Origin: Trachipleistophora hominis
Taxonomy: Eukaryota > Microsporidia > Pleistophoridae
NCBI GenBank assembly: GCA_000316135.1
Contig: JH993832.1
Location: 56,798 to 76,507 of the forward strand
Reading direction: 5' to 3'
Length of the DNA: 19,710 bases
A program made the translations under genes and the position numbers. The notes beneath the pieces were generated by a model that was not told the DNA's origin, searched no databases, and was given only the letters and a program-made list of their open reading frames with translations. Below are positions 8,378 through 17,204 of this stretch, piece after piece (position 1 is the stretch's first letter; each line of letters opens with the position of its first letter).

Positions 8378-9556
8378 TAGTATGCTCATTTATAGAGTAG
8401 AGGACTCATTGGCAGTTAATTCACCGATTTTGTCTATTTATACTTTACTCTGCATTTTCTGTGTATCTAATTGAACAAGGCGTAAAAAGATCTATAATGA
8501 ATAAATAACGCTTGATTTGTTAGTAAAATTCTGGGAATAGGTATATTTTTGTAATATAGTATAGTTTATTTAATGTTAGAAGTAATGTTTTCTGTAAGGA
8601 TATTAATTGAAAACTTATAATTTGCTAATGTTTTTTGTGTATTTGTTCATAACACTTTTATTTATTGATCTTAATGAACAGGCCACCATCACTTATATTA
8701 GTATCATCTCGATGGTTATCTAAGTCTTCTGGTTACTAAGTTATAATATCCATGATTGTTATTCAGTTTCACACGTTATATTTTGTTCTATAATGGTATC
8801 ATTGGTCATTAGCCAGCTTTCCCTCAATCCTTTCAGATCAGTTGATTGTATGGAGGAATCTTTTATCGACAAAGAGCCAAGACAATACACGAATCAAAGA
8901 TTAGAAACCTCAGCTAGTTTTAAAATGCGAAAACAATACGTTTATCCGAACGATAGCATTGGAATATTATAGATAAGCACACATTTAATATAATGTGTAA
9001 GACTTGTCTATCATAAAAGATCAATCGTTAATTAACATATAATTTAATGTGTTGAATGGTGTAAACATATCAACGACATGATATTTTATCATATAAGAGA
9101 CATTTTATTCTTGTAAACCGATTTTGATCAGGTATAGTCGTTTAAAACGAACACATAACAACTAGTAATTCAGTTTACACTGTATTACATTGCTTTTGTT
9201 CATAATTCAAAATATTCCATTTATTATTTACCTTTAAAACCTATTTGCTGTGTAAAATTATAAATTGACTTCTTCGCAACAATTTTCTTAAATTTCAAAG
9301 TATTTGGTAGGTATAATAATTTGCCACCATTAAAGACTGTCCATCAATTTTTAAATTATTTTTTTATTAATGACAATGTTAATATGAACACTAATTAAGT
9401 TATTTTAAATAATTAACGGGTCAACGATACCTTGCGTGTTATTTGAGGTACAGAACAATGAGCTATTATAATAGCTGAAATATAATTGTAAAATCCTATA
9501 CACGTTATGTCACGAACGATAAAGATTTCTTATGGATCAGATAATTACTAACGTTT
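8378..9556. other. 1.2-kb spacer between the transporter and the LRR-like gene
   Basis: Transporter and LRR-like gene converge here, so no promoter is expected. A 59-codon open frame at 8793-8972 (+) is too weak to call. The stretch 8979-9100 holds several A/T-rich inverted repeats, including ACACATT/AATGTGT around 8979-8998. It also holds one copy of a dispersed 21-mer (8996-9016). The length is large for a convergent spacer in such a genome, which leaves room for decayed sequence. Confidence 0.5.
8996..9016. repeat. Dispersed 21-bp repeat, copy 1 (pairs with 16579-16599)
   Basis: TGTAAGACTTGTCTATCATAA here matches 16579-16599 at 20 of 21 bases. Similarity continues weakly downstream in both copies (GATCA, then GTTAAT and ACATA in the same order). 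The two sites are 7.6 kb apart in unrelated spacers. Confidence 0.65.
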
Positions 9557-12484
9557 TTAATTACCAGAACTATCCTCTTTATTTTCCAATTTTTTCGTGT
9601 TATCAGGTTCGACTACGTGTTTTATGGTTAAAATTTCAAAAGTTATGGGATTAATCACCATCGAAGTAGTCTTTGAAACAACTATACAACGTTGTAAAGA
9701 ACGTAAATTAATACGCTGGGCTAGCATGCGGATGAATGCTATAAATGTACAATTTTGTACTGCCGAATAATTTTGATCGTGTATGCTCTCGTCACACATA
9801 ATAAGCAGTTGGCGTAAGTTTAGTGTTTCTCCACTCGAAATGGTTCCTGTTATTTCTTTTGGATCAAATTCAATTTTGATTATTTGGAGAGAAGGAAGTA
9901 AAGTGCCTATATTATGTAACTGTAACAAAGCCTTTACATCTATCGTAATAACATTAATGTTATTAGAACGGCTTTGTAATTCCTCACACGTATTATTGCC
10001 TTCTAGTTCGCTATTTCTTCTTAGTATGTAAGAGTCTGAAATGTTCAATATCCTGAGACTCATCGGCACGAACTTAAAAAAATTAAGATGAATGCCTGCC
10101 GATTGAACGTTAAGTACTGATAGTCTTGGCAGGTTAACGAACAATTTATAGTTTTTTTGTGTTATAGCAACGGATGATAATTCCAGTTTTGTGATCAAAT
10201 CTTTAGAGTTTTCAGAGAGGACCTTGCTCAGAATATAATTTACAGAATGTTCTGCCCCACTAGAAACTAGTGCTTTCCAATAATCAGCTTGTGGCAGCAA
10301 CTCGTCCAAGGTTCTATAGGGATTCCTGCAGAGTATATTTCGAAGAACAACACGCCAACTCGTTTTGCTACTGTGGCCGGTCAAAGCTCCTGTCTGGTCT
10401 GAGTAATTAAATGTAAACTGCAAATGTTTAACATTTTTAAAACATTTCAAATTAGATGTAATACTTTCCACATCCGTACAAATATTGTGAAGGTGTAAGT
10501 GATCAACGGTTTGTGAACCAATAAATTTGATATCGTTATTCCCATTGATACAAAAACATATGACAATCCTATCAAAGCTATTCACATCATTTATATCGAT
10601 GGCACCGTTGCACTCATTCATTACGAGTTGTTTGCATGCTTTGTTTAGTTTTATTAACGAGTTATTGATCATTCTAATATTTATCAGTTCAACGTGCACG
10701 CAAGTATCAGCAAATACAATGTTTTGTTCTAATTGTATATTTTGTAGTGTAATACGTGATAAATTAGTAGTTGAATTACTAGTTGGCAATATTTCGATCA
10801 TCGTATCACGTTTAAACTGCAGTATTGATCCTATGTATGCCTTTAAATCAAACGCACCTCGTGATTTTGATATTTTTATCCGTTGATTACCTTCTTCGAA
10901 TGCAATTACCGTATCTAGCGGTAATTTAACGTGTTCAAATGTTACATCGCGTATATCCCCACCAATTGTTACCATTTGTTGCATTTTCACAATTTTCGCA
11001 TTAATTAGTTCTACACTACCTCGATCCTTAGTATATTCGTTGGTAAATCTAAAAGTAGAATTTCCTGAAGCACCCAATACTATCTCTTCAAACAAAAAGC
11101 ATTCACAGAACTTGATAATTGTTACTTTCGAAACCTCAACCGTAATGTAATCATACTTTCTATCGAAAACAAGTGTGTCGTTTCGTCCGATTCGACATCT
11201 TTGAATGGCGATAGATCGTAATGTATCCGGAATTTTTGAACCATCGTATATATGACACCGATTAAATGACGATTCAACGACGTTTTTTGGTACTTTTCTG
11301 AATATTCTACCCGTATTATCCTCTGCTAAATGCATTTCAACTTGAATGTGCTTCGGTATTGATCGAACAAACTCAAGCGAACATTTCCAACATATAATTC
11401 TATTCAAATTCTTAAGATTCTCAAGGCATGTAAAATCATATTCCTGGCAAAAATATCCGAAATATAAATTAATACTCTTAATACATTTGATCTGTAAAAG
11501 TTCAGATTTCATTATTAAATCAAGTTTGTACGCAAGAAATTGTTCTTCGGTAGTTGAATTGAATATTGTAAAGCCTTTTTCATTGTTTATATCGAGAATT
11601 GTGACTGATTCCAGCGAATCGTGCAGTTCTTTACAAACGCTAGAATTCAATACGTTCTGGTTCGCTTCGAAAGTTCGGTAATTCATTAAAAGATGTTTTA
11701 TCAGGAATCCTAGGAGGAGATTATTCATAGAAAAACAGAAAACAATTTTTTCTTTGCATTTTTGACCGGGTAGAGCGTATATTGCATCATTTTTATCTTT
11801 TTGGTTTATTAACATGAAAGTAACATGCGAATCTATTATTTCTCGAAAACTATTTTTGGTGTATCGTGTATTAAACACAAATGACGACAGAATATTTGTT
11901 TGGTAATCATGGTGAGCAATAGGTTCTGAATTATCTGCCATGCTTCTCATTTTGGCAACGAGATCGGGATTTTTATACAAATATATACATATCGCGTATA
12001 CGAACAATTCGGGCCGATCATTATGTGGAATAATTTCAGTAATAATGATGCATATTTCATCAATCGTAAAGTATGGAATGTTATTTTGTGATATACTTAC
12101 GATTTTTTCAAAAAAGGATTTTTGAAATGGAACATTGATAACTTGGTACGTAATGTGTTCTTCACGTTCCATCACAGTATAATATGGTTCGTAATCCAAT
12201 TGTTCAAAGCCTAACAAACCACTGAAATATGATAACTTGTTTTGAGTAGAATTTTGTTTTCGATCATCAACATTCTTTGCATTCCATCTAGAATTATCTT
12301 TGTCGATGGTAGAAGTTGGTAGGGATTCACTTTCACTCTTTATACATGCGCTCAGATAGTTTGGTATAGCAGTATCCTTCAGGTCTTCAAGAATAACATA
12401 TTCATTTGAACCATCAACACCTTTTTCAAACAATATAATATGCTTTAACAACGTTTCTGCGTATTTTCTTAAGTAAAAATGCAT
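9557..12484 (-). CDS. Large LRR-like solenoid protein, lineage-specific
   Basis: This 975-aa protein has no catalytic motif that I recognise. Residues 1-350 are helical and charged, with no signal peptide. From about 360 to 690 the chain falls into irregular repeats of about 20-25 residues alternating short hydrophobic strands with Asn-containing turns (for example SRITLQNIQLEQNIVF and VHVELINIRMINNSLIKL). From about 760 to 900 it is closer to classical leucine-rich repeats (LITKLELSSVAI, LPRLSVLNVQSAGI, SLRILNISDSYI). This pattern suggests a long, curved, protein-binding solenoid. LRR proteins form expanded families in Trachipleistophora-type microsporidia, so a member here would be expected; its target is unknown. 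Without a signal peptide, secretion is doubtful. The start at 12484 is the first ATG and has ACCG four bases upstream. The gene is AT-rich and intact; the stop falls at an AATTAAAAACGT context also seen after the 155-aa gene. Confidence 0.75.
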   Translation of the reverse strand: MHFYLRKYAETLLKHIILFEKGVDGSNEYVILEDLKDTAIPNYLSACIKSESESLPTSTIDKDNSRWNAKNVDDRKQNSTQNKLSYFSGLLGFEQLDYEPYYTVMEREEHITYQVINVPFQKSFFEKIVSISQNNIPYFTIDEICIIITEIIPHNDRPELFVYAICIYLYKNPDLVAKMRSMADNSEPIAHHDYQTNILSSFVFNTRYTKNSFREIIDSHVTFMLINQKDKNDAIYALPGQKCKEKIVFCFSMNNLLLGFLIKHLLMNYRTFEANQNVLNSSVCKELHDSLESVTILDINNEKGFTIFNSTTEEQFLAYKLDLIMKSELLQIKCIKSINLYFGYFCQEYDFTCLENLKNLNRIICWKCSLEFVRSIPKHIQVEMHLAEDNTGRIFRKVPKNVVESSFNRCHIYDGSKIPDTLRSIAIQRCRIGRNDTLVFDRKYDYITVEVSKVTIIKFCECFLFEEIVLGASGNSTFRFTNEYTKDRGSVELINAKIVKMQQMVTIGGDIRDVTFEHVKLPLDTVIAFEEGNQRIKISKSRGAFDLKAYIGSILQFKRDTMIEILPTSNSTTNLSRITLQNIQLEQNIVFADTCVHVELINIRMINNSLIKLNKACKQLVMNECNGAIDINDVNSFDRIVICFCINGNNDIKFIGSQTVDHLHLHNICTDVESITSNLKCFKNVKHLQFTFNYSDQTGALTGHSSKTSWRVVLRNILCRNPYRTLDELLPQADYWKALVSSGAEHSVNYILSKVLSENSKDLITKLELSSVAITQKNYKLFVNLPRLSVLNVQSAGIHLNFFKFVPMSLRILNISDSYILRRNSELEGNNTCEELQSRSNNINVITIDVKALLQLHNIGTLLPSLQIIKIEFDPKEITGTISSGETLNLRQLLIMCDESIHDQNYSAVQNCTFIAFIRMLAQRINLRSLQRCIVVSKTTSMVINPITFEILTIKHVVEPDNTKKLENKEDSSGN

Positions 12485-13837
12485 ATATCGGTATTATAAT
12501 CGCTCATTTATAATTTTTCAATTAGTCATATTGGTATATTATATAGAAAATTCATTCCTCTCTGTATGAAATATTGTCTATATTAGTTAGAGATGATCAC
12601 TGTGATTTATTTTCAATTTTTATACCAAAAATTTAGTTATAAATACTAGCAAAATTCAAATTATGCTCATATTAGTACACCATTATTTTTTTGTATACTT
12701 ATGAATGACATAAATTGCAGTCAGCGATGTGTATAAATCAGTGCTGATTAACAATATGACCTTTAAAAAGATATATTTACCAAATAATAATGCCATGTGA
12801 TTCATAAATGGTTATATAATGTTATATTTGATTTACCATTAATTATCATACAAATAATCATGTAAGAACAAAAAAATGTATAATAAATAACTACCAGCTC
12901 ATAAATGACTACTAGAGCCATGGTAGGCTCTGAGCGATGGGAATAAGTATAAAGGAATATGGAGTTATGTATGGTTTTGTTAAAAACAAGTAGTAATGAT
13001 TACTAAAATACGATTAATATCTTCATTGTTATAATTTTAAAATGGTAATAAGATACAGAGCCATCCAGTCACTAGTTAGAAACATATTTAATTACCGCAA
13101 GCCATAGGCATGTCTCGTGCTGTTATTTGTAATTAACATGCTATAAAATTGGTATATAGTGCTGTAACAATATCTGAACAAAGCAATACTTTCTCCAATA
13201 TGACATTAATAGGACTAGAACAAATAAGGAAATGATATTAAATTATTCACTACCATGGTAAGTTATTTTATAGGAATTTCTGAGTATAATATTCTTTAGT
13301 TGAATAGATATGAAATAAGAAACAAGTATATTACCAAACTATTATAGTAGAATTAATTTATGGACTATAATAATGAACTATACAATAAAACGGTATGATT
13401 TGATGCTTTTGATTGGCAAGGATAATATTTTCGAAATGTAGTCATAATGTATGTAAACAAATCGGAATATGTTCATTAAGTAACTAGAATAGCGGAACAT
13501 ATCCTTTTATACGTTGTTTATAAAACGTATCTTTGTGTTTATGACTTGTAAGTCTTTACATGTATAAATTATGTGCAAGAACATATCATTGTCTGCTAAA
13601 TTTGCTGAAAGGGCCGTCAAATATACAGCGTTACGATTACAATAATCATAGGACTGTTGTATTTGTAATTCCAGCAGTAATATTACCCACGTATGGTTAA
13701 TATAATCAACATTATCTTGTGTTAAGTGCAAACAAAGAGGTATTTTACATAACAACGGTTATCTATACGTATGTAACAATCTATATTACTATTAATTATC
13801 AGTTAAACATCATTTAATACTTACAAAATGTCCCCTC
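12485..13837. other. 1.35-kb divergent spacer between the LRR-like gene and the 155-aa gene
   Basis: This AT-rich region should contain the promoters of both neighbours. A GC-rich hairpin, AGAGCC/GGCTCT with a 6-base loop, lies at 12914-12931. A 10-bp palindrome TACCATGGTA lies at 13251-13260. An 82-codon minus-strand open frame without an initiating ATG (13507-13755) may be a remnant and is treated under findings. The rest shows no feature that I can name. Confidence 0.5.
13832..13835 (+). promoter_or_regulatory. CCCC start-proximal motif of the 155-aa gene
   Basis: TCCCCTC lies between an out-of-frame ATG (13828) and the chosen ATG at 13838. The upstream ATG opens a frame of only six codons, so the motif helps assign the start to 13838. 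Confidence 0.55.
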
Positions 13838-14305
13838 ATGATAAATAACAAATTCTACATCGCATTTCTTGAAGAAACTATCCAAAAACACGACTATGAC
13901 TGTGAATCGATAGGATTGGCATTGGCACGCCTTTTTCCGAATCCTTATGGTAAGGACGGCGTATTCAATCTTGATAAATATTTTTTGGTAACGATATGGA
14001 AGATGATAACCTATAAAGAAGTTTTCGAAGTTGAAATGGAGAATGGAATATGTGTTATCGGGTCATGCGTTCCGCCCCTCTACGACTCCTTTCGACATTG
14101 CCGAGAAAAATATCTCGCAAGATTGGACAAGCTACTTTCTATGTACGCGAACATCATACGTGGATATCTACGAGGTTGCAAGATTAAGGCCTGCGTAGAA
14201 ATAGATCACGATAGCTTTCTGTACCTTAAAGTAAAACAGGCCAAAGACGGCAGATCAAGAGTCTTGCTGACGGAAACCGCCACTAGCCGAGTGTGCGAGA
14301 ATTAA
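13838..14305 (+). CDS. Hypothetical 155-aa protein
   Basis: I do not recognise this protein. It has no signal peptide or clear membrane segment and appears mixed alpha/beta. The first half is hydrophobic and helical (FYIAFLEETIQKH, then KYFLVTIWKMI). A central segment carries ICVIGSCVPPLYDSFRHC, and the C-terminal part is basic (RGYLRGCKIKACVEID, KVKQAKDGRSR). Seven cysteines are present (21, 72, 77, 88, 114, 119, 153) but not in a zinc-finger spacing. The start is well supported by the adjacent CCCC. An AATAAA lies nine bases after the stop (14314-14319) and could serve in 3' end formation. The second half is richer in G+C than the first. It converges with DRG1 across a 570-bp spacer. Confidence 0.72.
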   Translation: MINNKFYIAFLEETIQKHDYDCESIGLALARLFPNPYGKDGVFNLDKYFLVTIWKMITYKEVFEVEMENGICVIGSCVPPLYDSFRHCREKYLARLDKLLSMYANIIRGYLRGCKIKACVEIDHDSFLYLKVKQAKDGRSRVLLTETATSRVCEN

Positions 14306-14875
14306 AAACGTGTAATAAATGTTGTTAGAAGGCGATTTACTTAGTATTCGTATAAGAAGGTTGTTCAAGTAATGAACATTTCTTAGCCCGTTAAGTGTGC
14401 TCGGCATATATACATACCAAATTGCATCTTTAATATAGTGTAGTTGACGTGCCCACCTCGTTACTTAACTTTAACGCCGCTCGTCGCGAATATTTTCCCA
14501 AATCTTCCGTATTTAATCCCATGAACCAAAGACCCATGGCTATGGTCAGTCCCAGCAAACCAGAAGAGTAGGTTTGATTAGATAGTGAATATGAAGAAGA
14601 TAATTAAACAGACTTTTGGTTTTTTAAAAAATTCTGTATTTGACAAGTTAAATTAAGTGCTCGGTAATTATCGCAATTTGCCATAATCAAGTCTATCACG
14701 TTTTGCATGTGATAAAATATTTTATCATTTATAGAGTAGCTTGTGACACTATGACAGTAATGATCCGCCTGAAACTATTTAACCACAAATGTACATCCAG
14801 CAGTTCAACATTCAGTATGCACCAATTCACCATCACACTAATTAACGTTTGATGGTATAAATTTATCCTGTAGCA
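14306..14875. other. Convergent spacer with a coding-like, broken island
   Basis: The 155-aa gene and DRG1 end on either side. The part at 14440-14580 is clearly richer in G+C than other spacers and has long open frames on both strands, none with an ATG near its beginning. On the minus strand, consecutive open stretches run 14833-14729, 14708-14604 and 14603-14430; the last two share a frame and are separated by one TAA. This may be an eroded gene. A perfect 18-bp palindrome lies at 14710-14727. Confidence 0.4.
14710..14727. repeat. Perfect 18-bp AT-rich palindrome
   Basis: TGATAAAATATTTTATCA equals its own reverse complement with no loop. It lies 150 bases beyond the DRG1 stop codon. In AT-rich DNA a palindrome of this length is uncommon but can arise by chance. 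A similar but shorter one, ATGATA/TATCAT, occurs near 9080. Confidence 0.6.
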
Positions 14876-15943
14876 CTAATTTATGTAAATTTGCACGACA
14901 TCCTCGTCTGAAAGAAGATGATTCAGTCCAACGCGTTGCGGCAGATGTTTAACGCTCCTTCCCCACACCAAACAACTTTTAAACTTTTTTATGAAATCCT
15001 TGTGTATCTTTTTACATAAGTCCGAAACCTTTCCATCCTTTCGTATAATAACGGGGGTGTCCAAGTCCGGAAATTCGCCCTTTTTCTTCGTATAAATTCT
15101 TTTCAGTGATAGCGTGCGCCATATCACGTCCTTCAGCGTGTCAAAGTTCCAGCCTTTCTCAGAACTGATCGCCACACCATCAATTTTCTTTATTTCCTCA
15201 AGGCTGAGATTGTCAACCTTGTTGTACACGAAGACGCAGTCCATATAAACAGCTCGTTTCGTGATCGCATCGATCATGTCCTCGTCCGTTATTCTATCCT
15301 GTATTGTTACCAGGCAGTTATTAATTTTGAATTCCTTGAGAATGAATCGTATCATTTCTTCGTTGTTCTCCTCCAACGAGTTAATGTTGATGCCGCCTGC
15401 CATCGTTTGATTTATACTGATCCGCGGCTTTCTCCTGTTGATACGTATGCCCATTTCGTTGAGCTCGTTCACAAGCAGCTCCTTTTCCTCCTCTTTGGTT
15501 AGCACCATAACGATGAGATTGCACGTTCTAGCCACGCTTATGACCTGTTTGCCTCTTCCCTTGTTGCTGGCTGCGCCCGTAATGATACCCGGGAGATCCA
15601 AAAGCTGTATAACACTCTCTTCGATACGAAGCTGCCCCGCAATCACATCTACCGTGGTAAATTCGTGTTCAGCAATTTTGCTTTGCGTGTTTGTAATTTT
15701 ACTGAACAGCGTAGATTTTCCTACACTCGGGAATCCTATTAGAGCCACACGTGCATCTCCGCTGCGGATTACATCAAATGTGTCTCTGGGCGCAGCAACC
15801 GCCTTACCCTTTTTTTCTTCCATGCTCAGTTTTAAACGGCTGATACGTGCCTTTAAATGACCAATATGCCGCTCTGTTGCCTTATTTTTCTGGGTGCGTG
15901 CTATCTCCTCTTCTATTTCCGTAATTTTGTCTTGAATGCTCAT
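14876..15943 (-). CDS. RBG1: DRG1/Rbg1-type developmentally regulated GTP-binding protein
   Basis: This is a cytosolic Obg-HflX superfamily GTPase that associates with ribosomes. In yeast and animals it works with a DFRP1/Tma46-type partner and helps translation through difficult stretches. The 355-aa chain is slightly shorter than the usual ~367. An N-terminal helical segment (1-45) precedes the G domain: G1 GFPSVGKST (70-78), switch I Thr in EFTTVDV (94-100), G3 DLPG (116-119) followed by GRGKQVISVARTCN, G4 NKVD (241-244) and G5 around SSEKGWNFD (260-268). RIYTKKKGEFPD begins the C-terminal TGS domain (about 283-355), which ends SDEDVVQIYIN. The wording of the G3-to-RTCNL segment and the VWGRSVKHLPQRVG ending favour DRG1 over DRG2. 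The start is immediately preceded by CCCC (minus strand, 15944-15947). It is divergent from MCM7 across 1.5 kb that holds a tandem repeat close to this start. Confidence 0.94.
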   Translation of the reverse strand: MSIQDKITEIEEEIARTQKNKATERHIGHLKARISRLKLSMEEKKGKAVAAPRDTFDVIRSGDARVALIGFPSVGKSTLFSKITNTQSKIAEHEFTTVDVIAGQLRIEESVIQLLDLPGIITGAASNKGRGKQVISVARTCNLIVMVLTKEEEKELLVNELNEMGIRINRRKPRISINQTMAGGININSLEENNEEMIRFILKEFKINNCLVTIQDRITDEDMIDAITKRAVYMDCVFVYNKVDNLSLEEIKKIDGVAISSEKGWNFDTLKDVIWRTLSLKRIYTKKKGEFPDLDTPVIIRKDGKVSDLCKKIHKDFIKKFKSCLVWGRSVKHLPQRVGLNHLLSDEDVVQIYIN

Positions 15944-15947
15944 GGGG
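15944..15947 (-). promoter_or_regulatory. CCCC start-proximal motif of DRG1
   Basis: On the minus strand, CGAACCCC abuts the ATG at 15943 with no gap. This is the closest spacing of the motif in the window, implying a leader of almost no length if the motif marks the transcription start region. Confidence 0.5.
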
Positions 15948-15989
15948 TTCGTAATAATTCGCGAGTAAATTTGCCGATAGTTGGGGATT

Positions 15990-16108
15990 AAAACGTAGCG
16001 CTTCGTTATAACTGTGCAGTGTTAATTGAAGAACATCTAAGAAAACGTAGCGCTTCGTTATAACTGTGCAGTGTTAATTGACGAACATCTAAGAAAACGT
16101 AGCAGTTC
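15990..16108. repeat. Tandem repeat, 52-bp unit, 2.2 copies
   Basis: Units are 15990-16041 and 16042-16093, followed by a partial third copy from 16094. Each begins AAAACGTAGC. The two full units differ at one base (GAAGAAC versus GACGAAC), so the duplication is recent or maintained. It lies 46 bp upstream of the DRG1 start, in the expected promoter zone. Each unit contains AGCGCT and the short symmetric stretch ACTGTGCAGT. Confidence 0.92.
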
Positions 16109-16373
16109 ATCTACAAAAATAAAAACCTATAAATACATGAAATAGTAAACGGTTTAACACACACGAAGGACTGCACGTGTAATTACATAATAACTAACGC
16201 GGTCTTTAACAATGATTAACAATCCATCTAAGCATCTTTTTAGCTACGAATAAAAATATTACGTGTTAGAAGAGTTTGTTTAGTGCGTGAGGTATTAATT
16301 AAACAGACTATTGAGCAAAAAAAGGATAAAAATATTATAGTAATACTCATTTACTTATGATATCAGTCATTTC

Positions 16374-16390
16374 GTACGTAAATTACGTAC
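16374..16390. repeat. 17-bp palindrome with a single-base centre
   Basis: GTACGTAAATTACGTAC has 8-base arms that are exact reverse complements around one central A. It sits in the DRG1-MCM7 intergenic region with no nearby gene start, so a role as a protein-binding site is only a possibility. Confidence 0.6.
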
Positions 16391-16536
16391 CATAAGCCGT
16401 AATTTCATTCAATGCGAATTAATAAAGTGAACGATTACATTATGTACAGCTGATTGTTCTCTGTTACAGTAAAACTATTAAACAAAACAATTCACGTATT
16501 AAAGCACGTTTTTTCAATAAAATTGTTAGACCGGTA

Positions 16537-16746
16537 TTGCAACATAAGGCGTATTTATTCACGTGATTGAGTAGGGAATGTAAGACTTGTCTGTCATAAG
16601 AAAATGATCATTAGTTAATACATAGCAGAGAATAATTTAAAAAACGATAATTGTTGGTTTTAGCAGACCGGAGGAGCGTGGGGTGATGGAGAATAAATGA
16701 ACATATTTTTAGTAAAAAACATTAGGAGAGGTTTGTATCGGGCCAA
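16537..16746. repeat. Dispersed repeat, split copy (pairs with 4247-4306 and 8996-9016)
   Basis: Block 1 (16537-16574, AACATAAGG...CGTGATTGAGTAG) and block 2 (16724-16746, ending TTTGTATCGGGCCAA) occur in the same order and orientation as at 4247-4306. Here about 150 bases lie between them. The first part of that interval (16579-16599) is the 21-mer also found at 8996-9016. The arrangement suggests either an insertion into a block1-block2 element or deletion from the copy near 4.3 kb. Confidence 0.6.
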
Positions 16747-17204
16747 TAGATTCAAAATAGTGATGTAAATATTACTTAATAGCATTTATTGTAATACATA
16801 CCCATTTTACCAGAAATATAAAATTAGGCATTTAAACAAGTGAATCTACAATTAATACGTTTTATAGACGATTAGACATTCATTAGAACGTAGGAATCCG
16901 TGTTTAACATTTAAAACCGGTCTAAAAAGAAAAGATACGATAATTTAAGTAGATTACCGCGGAACGAGCCACGTGTTAATTCATATTGATCGTTATCAGC
17001 AAATATAGTCTCTTAGGATAAGCATTAAACAGCAATTCTAGTTTTTAAACTAAAAATTGATTCATATGTGATGTACCACAATAGTATGAAAGTATGATCA
17101 ATAAATTTATTACCTTCAACTAAAGATCACTTTAACTATCATCTTACAACATATCATCCAAGCAGTTCCAGCATAGATGGTAAAACGGGCCGGCCATGCT
17201 TACT

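Noticed and set aside
10527..11681. Plus-strand frames of 111-119 codons opposite the LRR-like gene
   Set aside because: They are shadows of an intact 975-codon gene, with Ser/Phe/Ile-rich composition and no motif.
12914..12931. AGAGCC/GGCTCT hairpin as a regulatory RNA or terminator
   Set aside because: The stem is only six base pairs and does not extend; nothing around it suggests a transcript end.
15..13045. Similar 22-mers at 15-36 and 13024-13045 (TGTTATAA...TTAAAATGG)
   Set aside because: 19 of 22 bases match but the string is almost all A/T, and the flanks do not align, so chance is sufficient.
14538..14606. Possible intron joining the minus-strand open stretches in the island
   Set aside because: The available GT (after 14608) and the next usable AG (at CATAG before 14538) leave the downstream sequence in the wrong frame and delete the hydrophobic segment.
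15438..15860. 140-codon plus-strand frame opposite DRG1
   Set aside because: It mirrors the conserved G domain of DRG1; the Ser/Leu-rich translation is typical of antisense reading.
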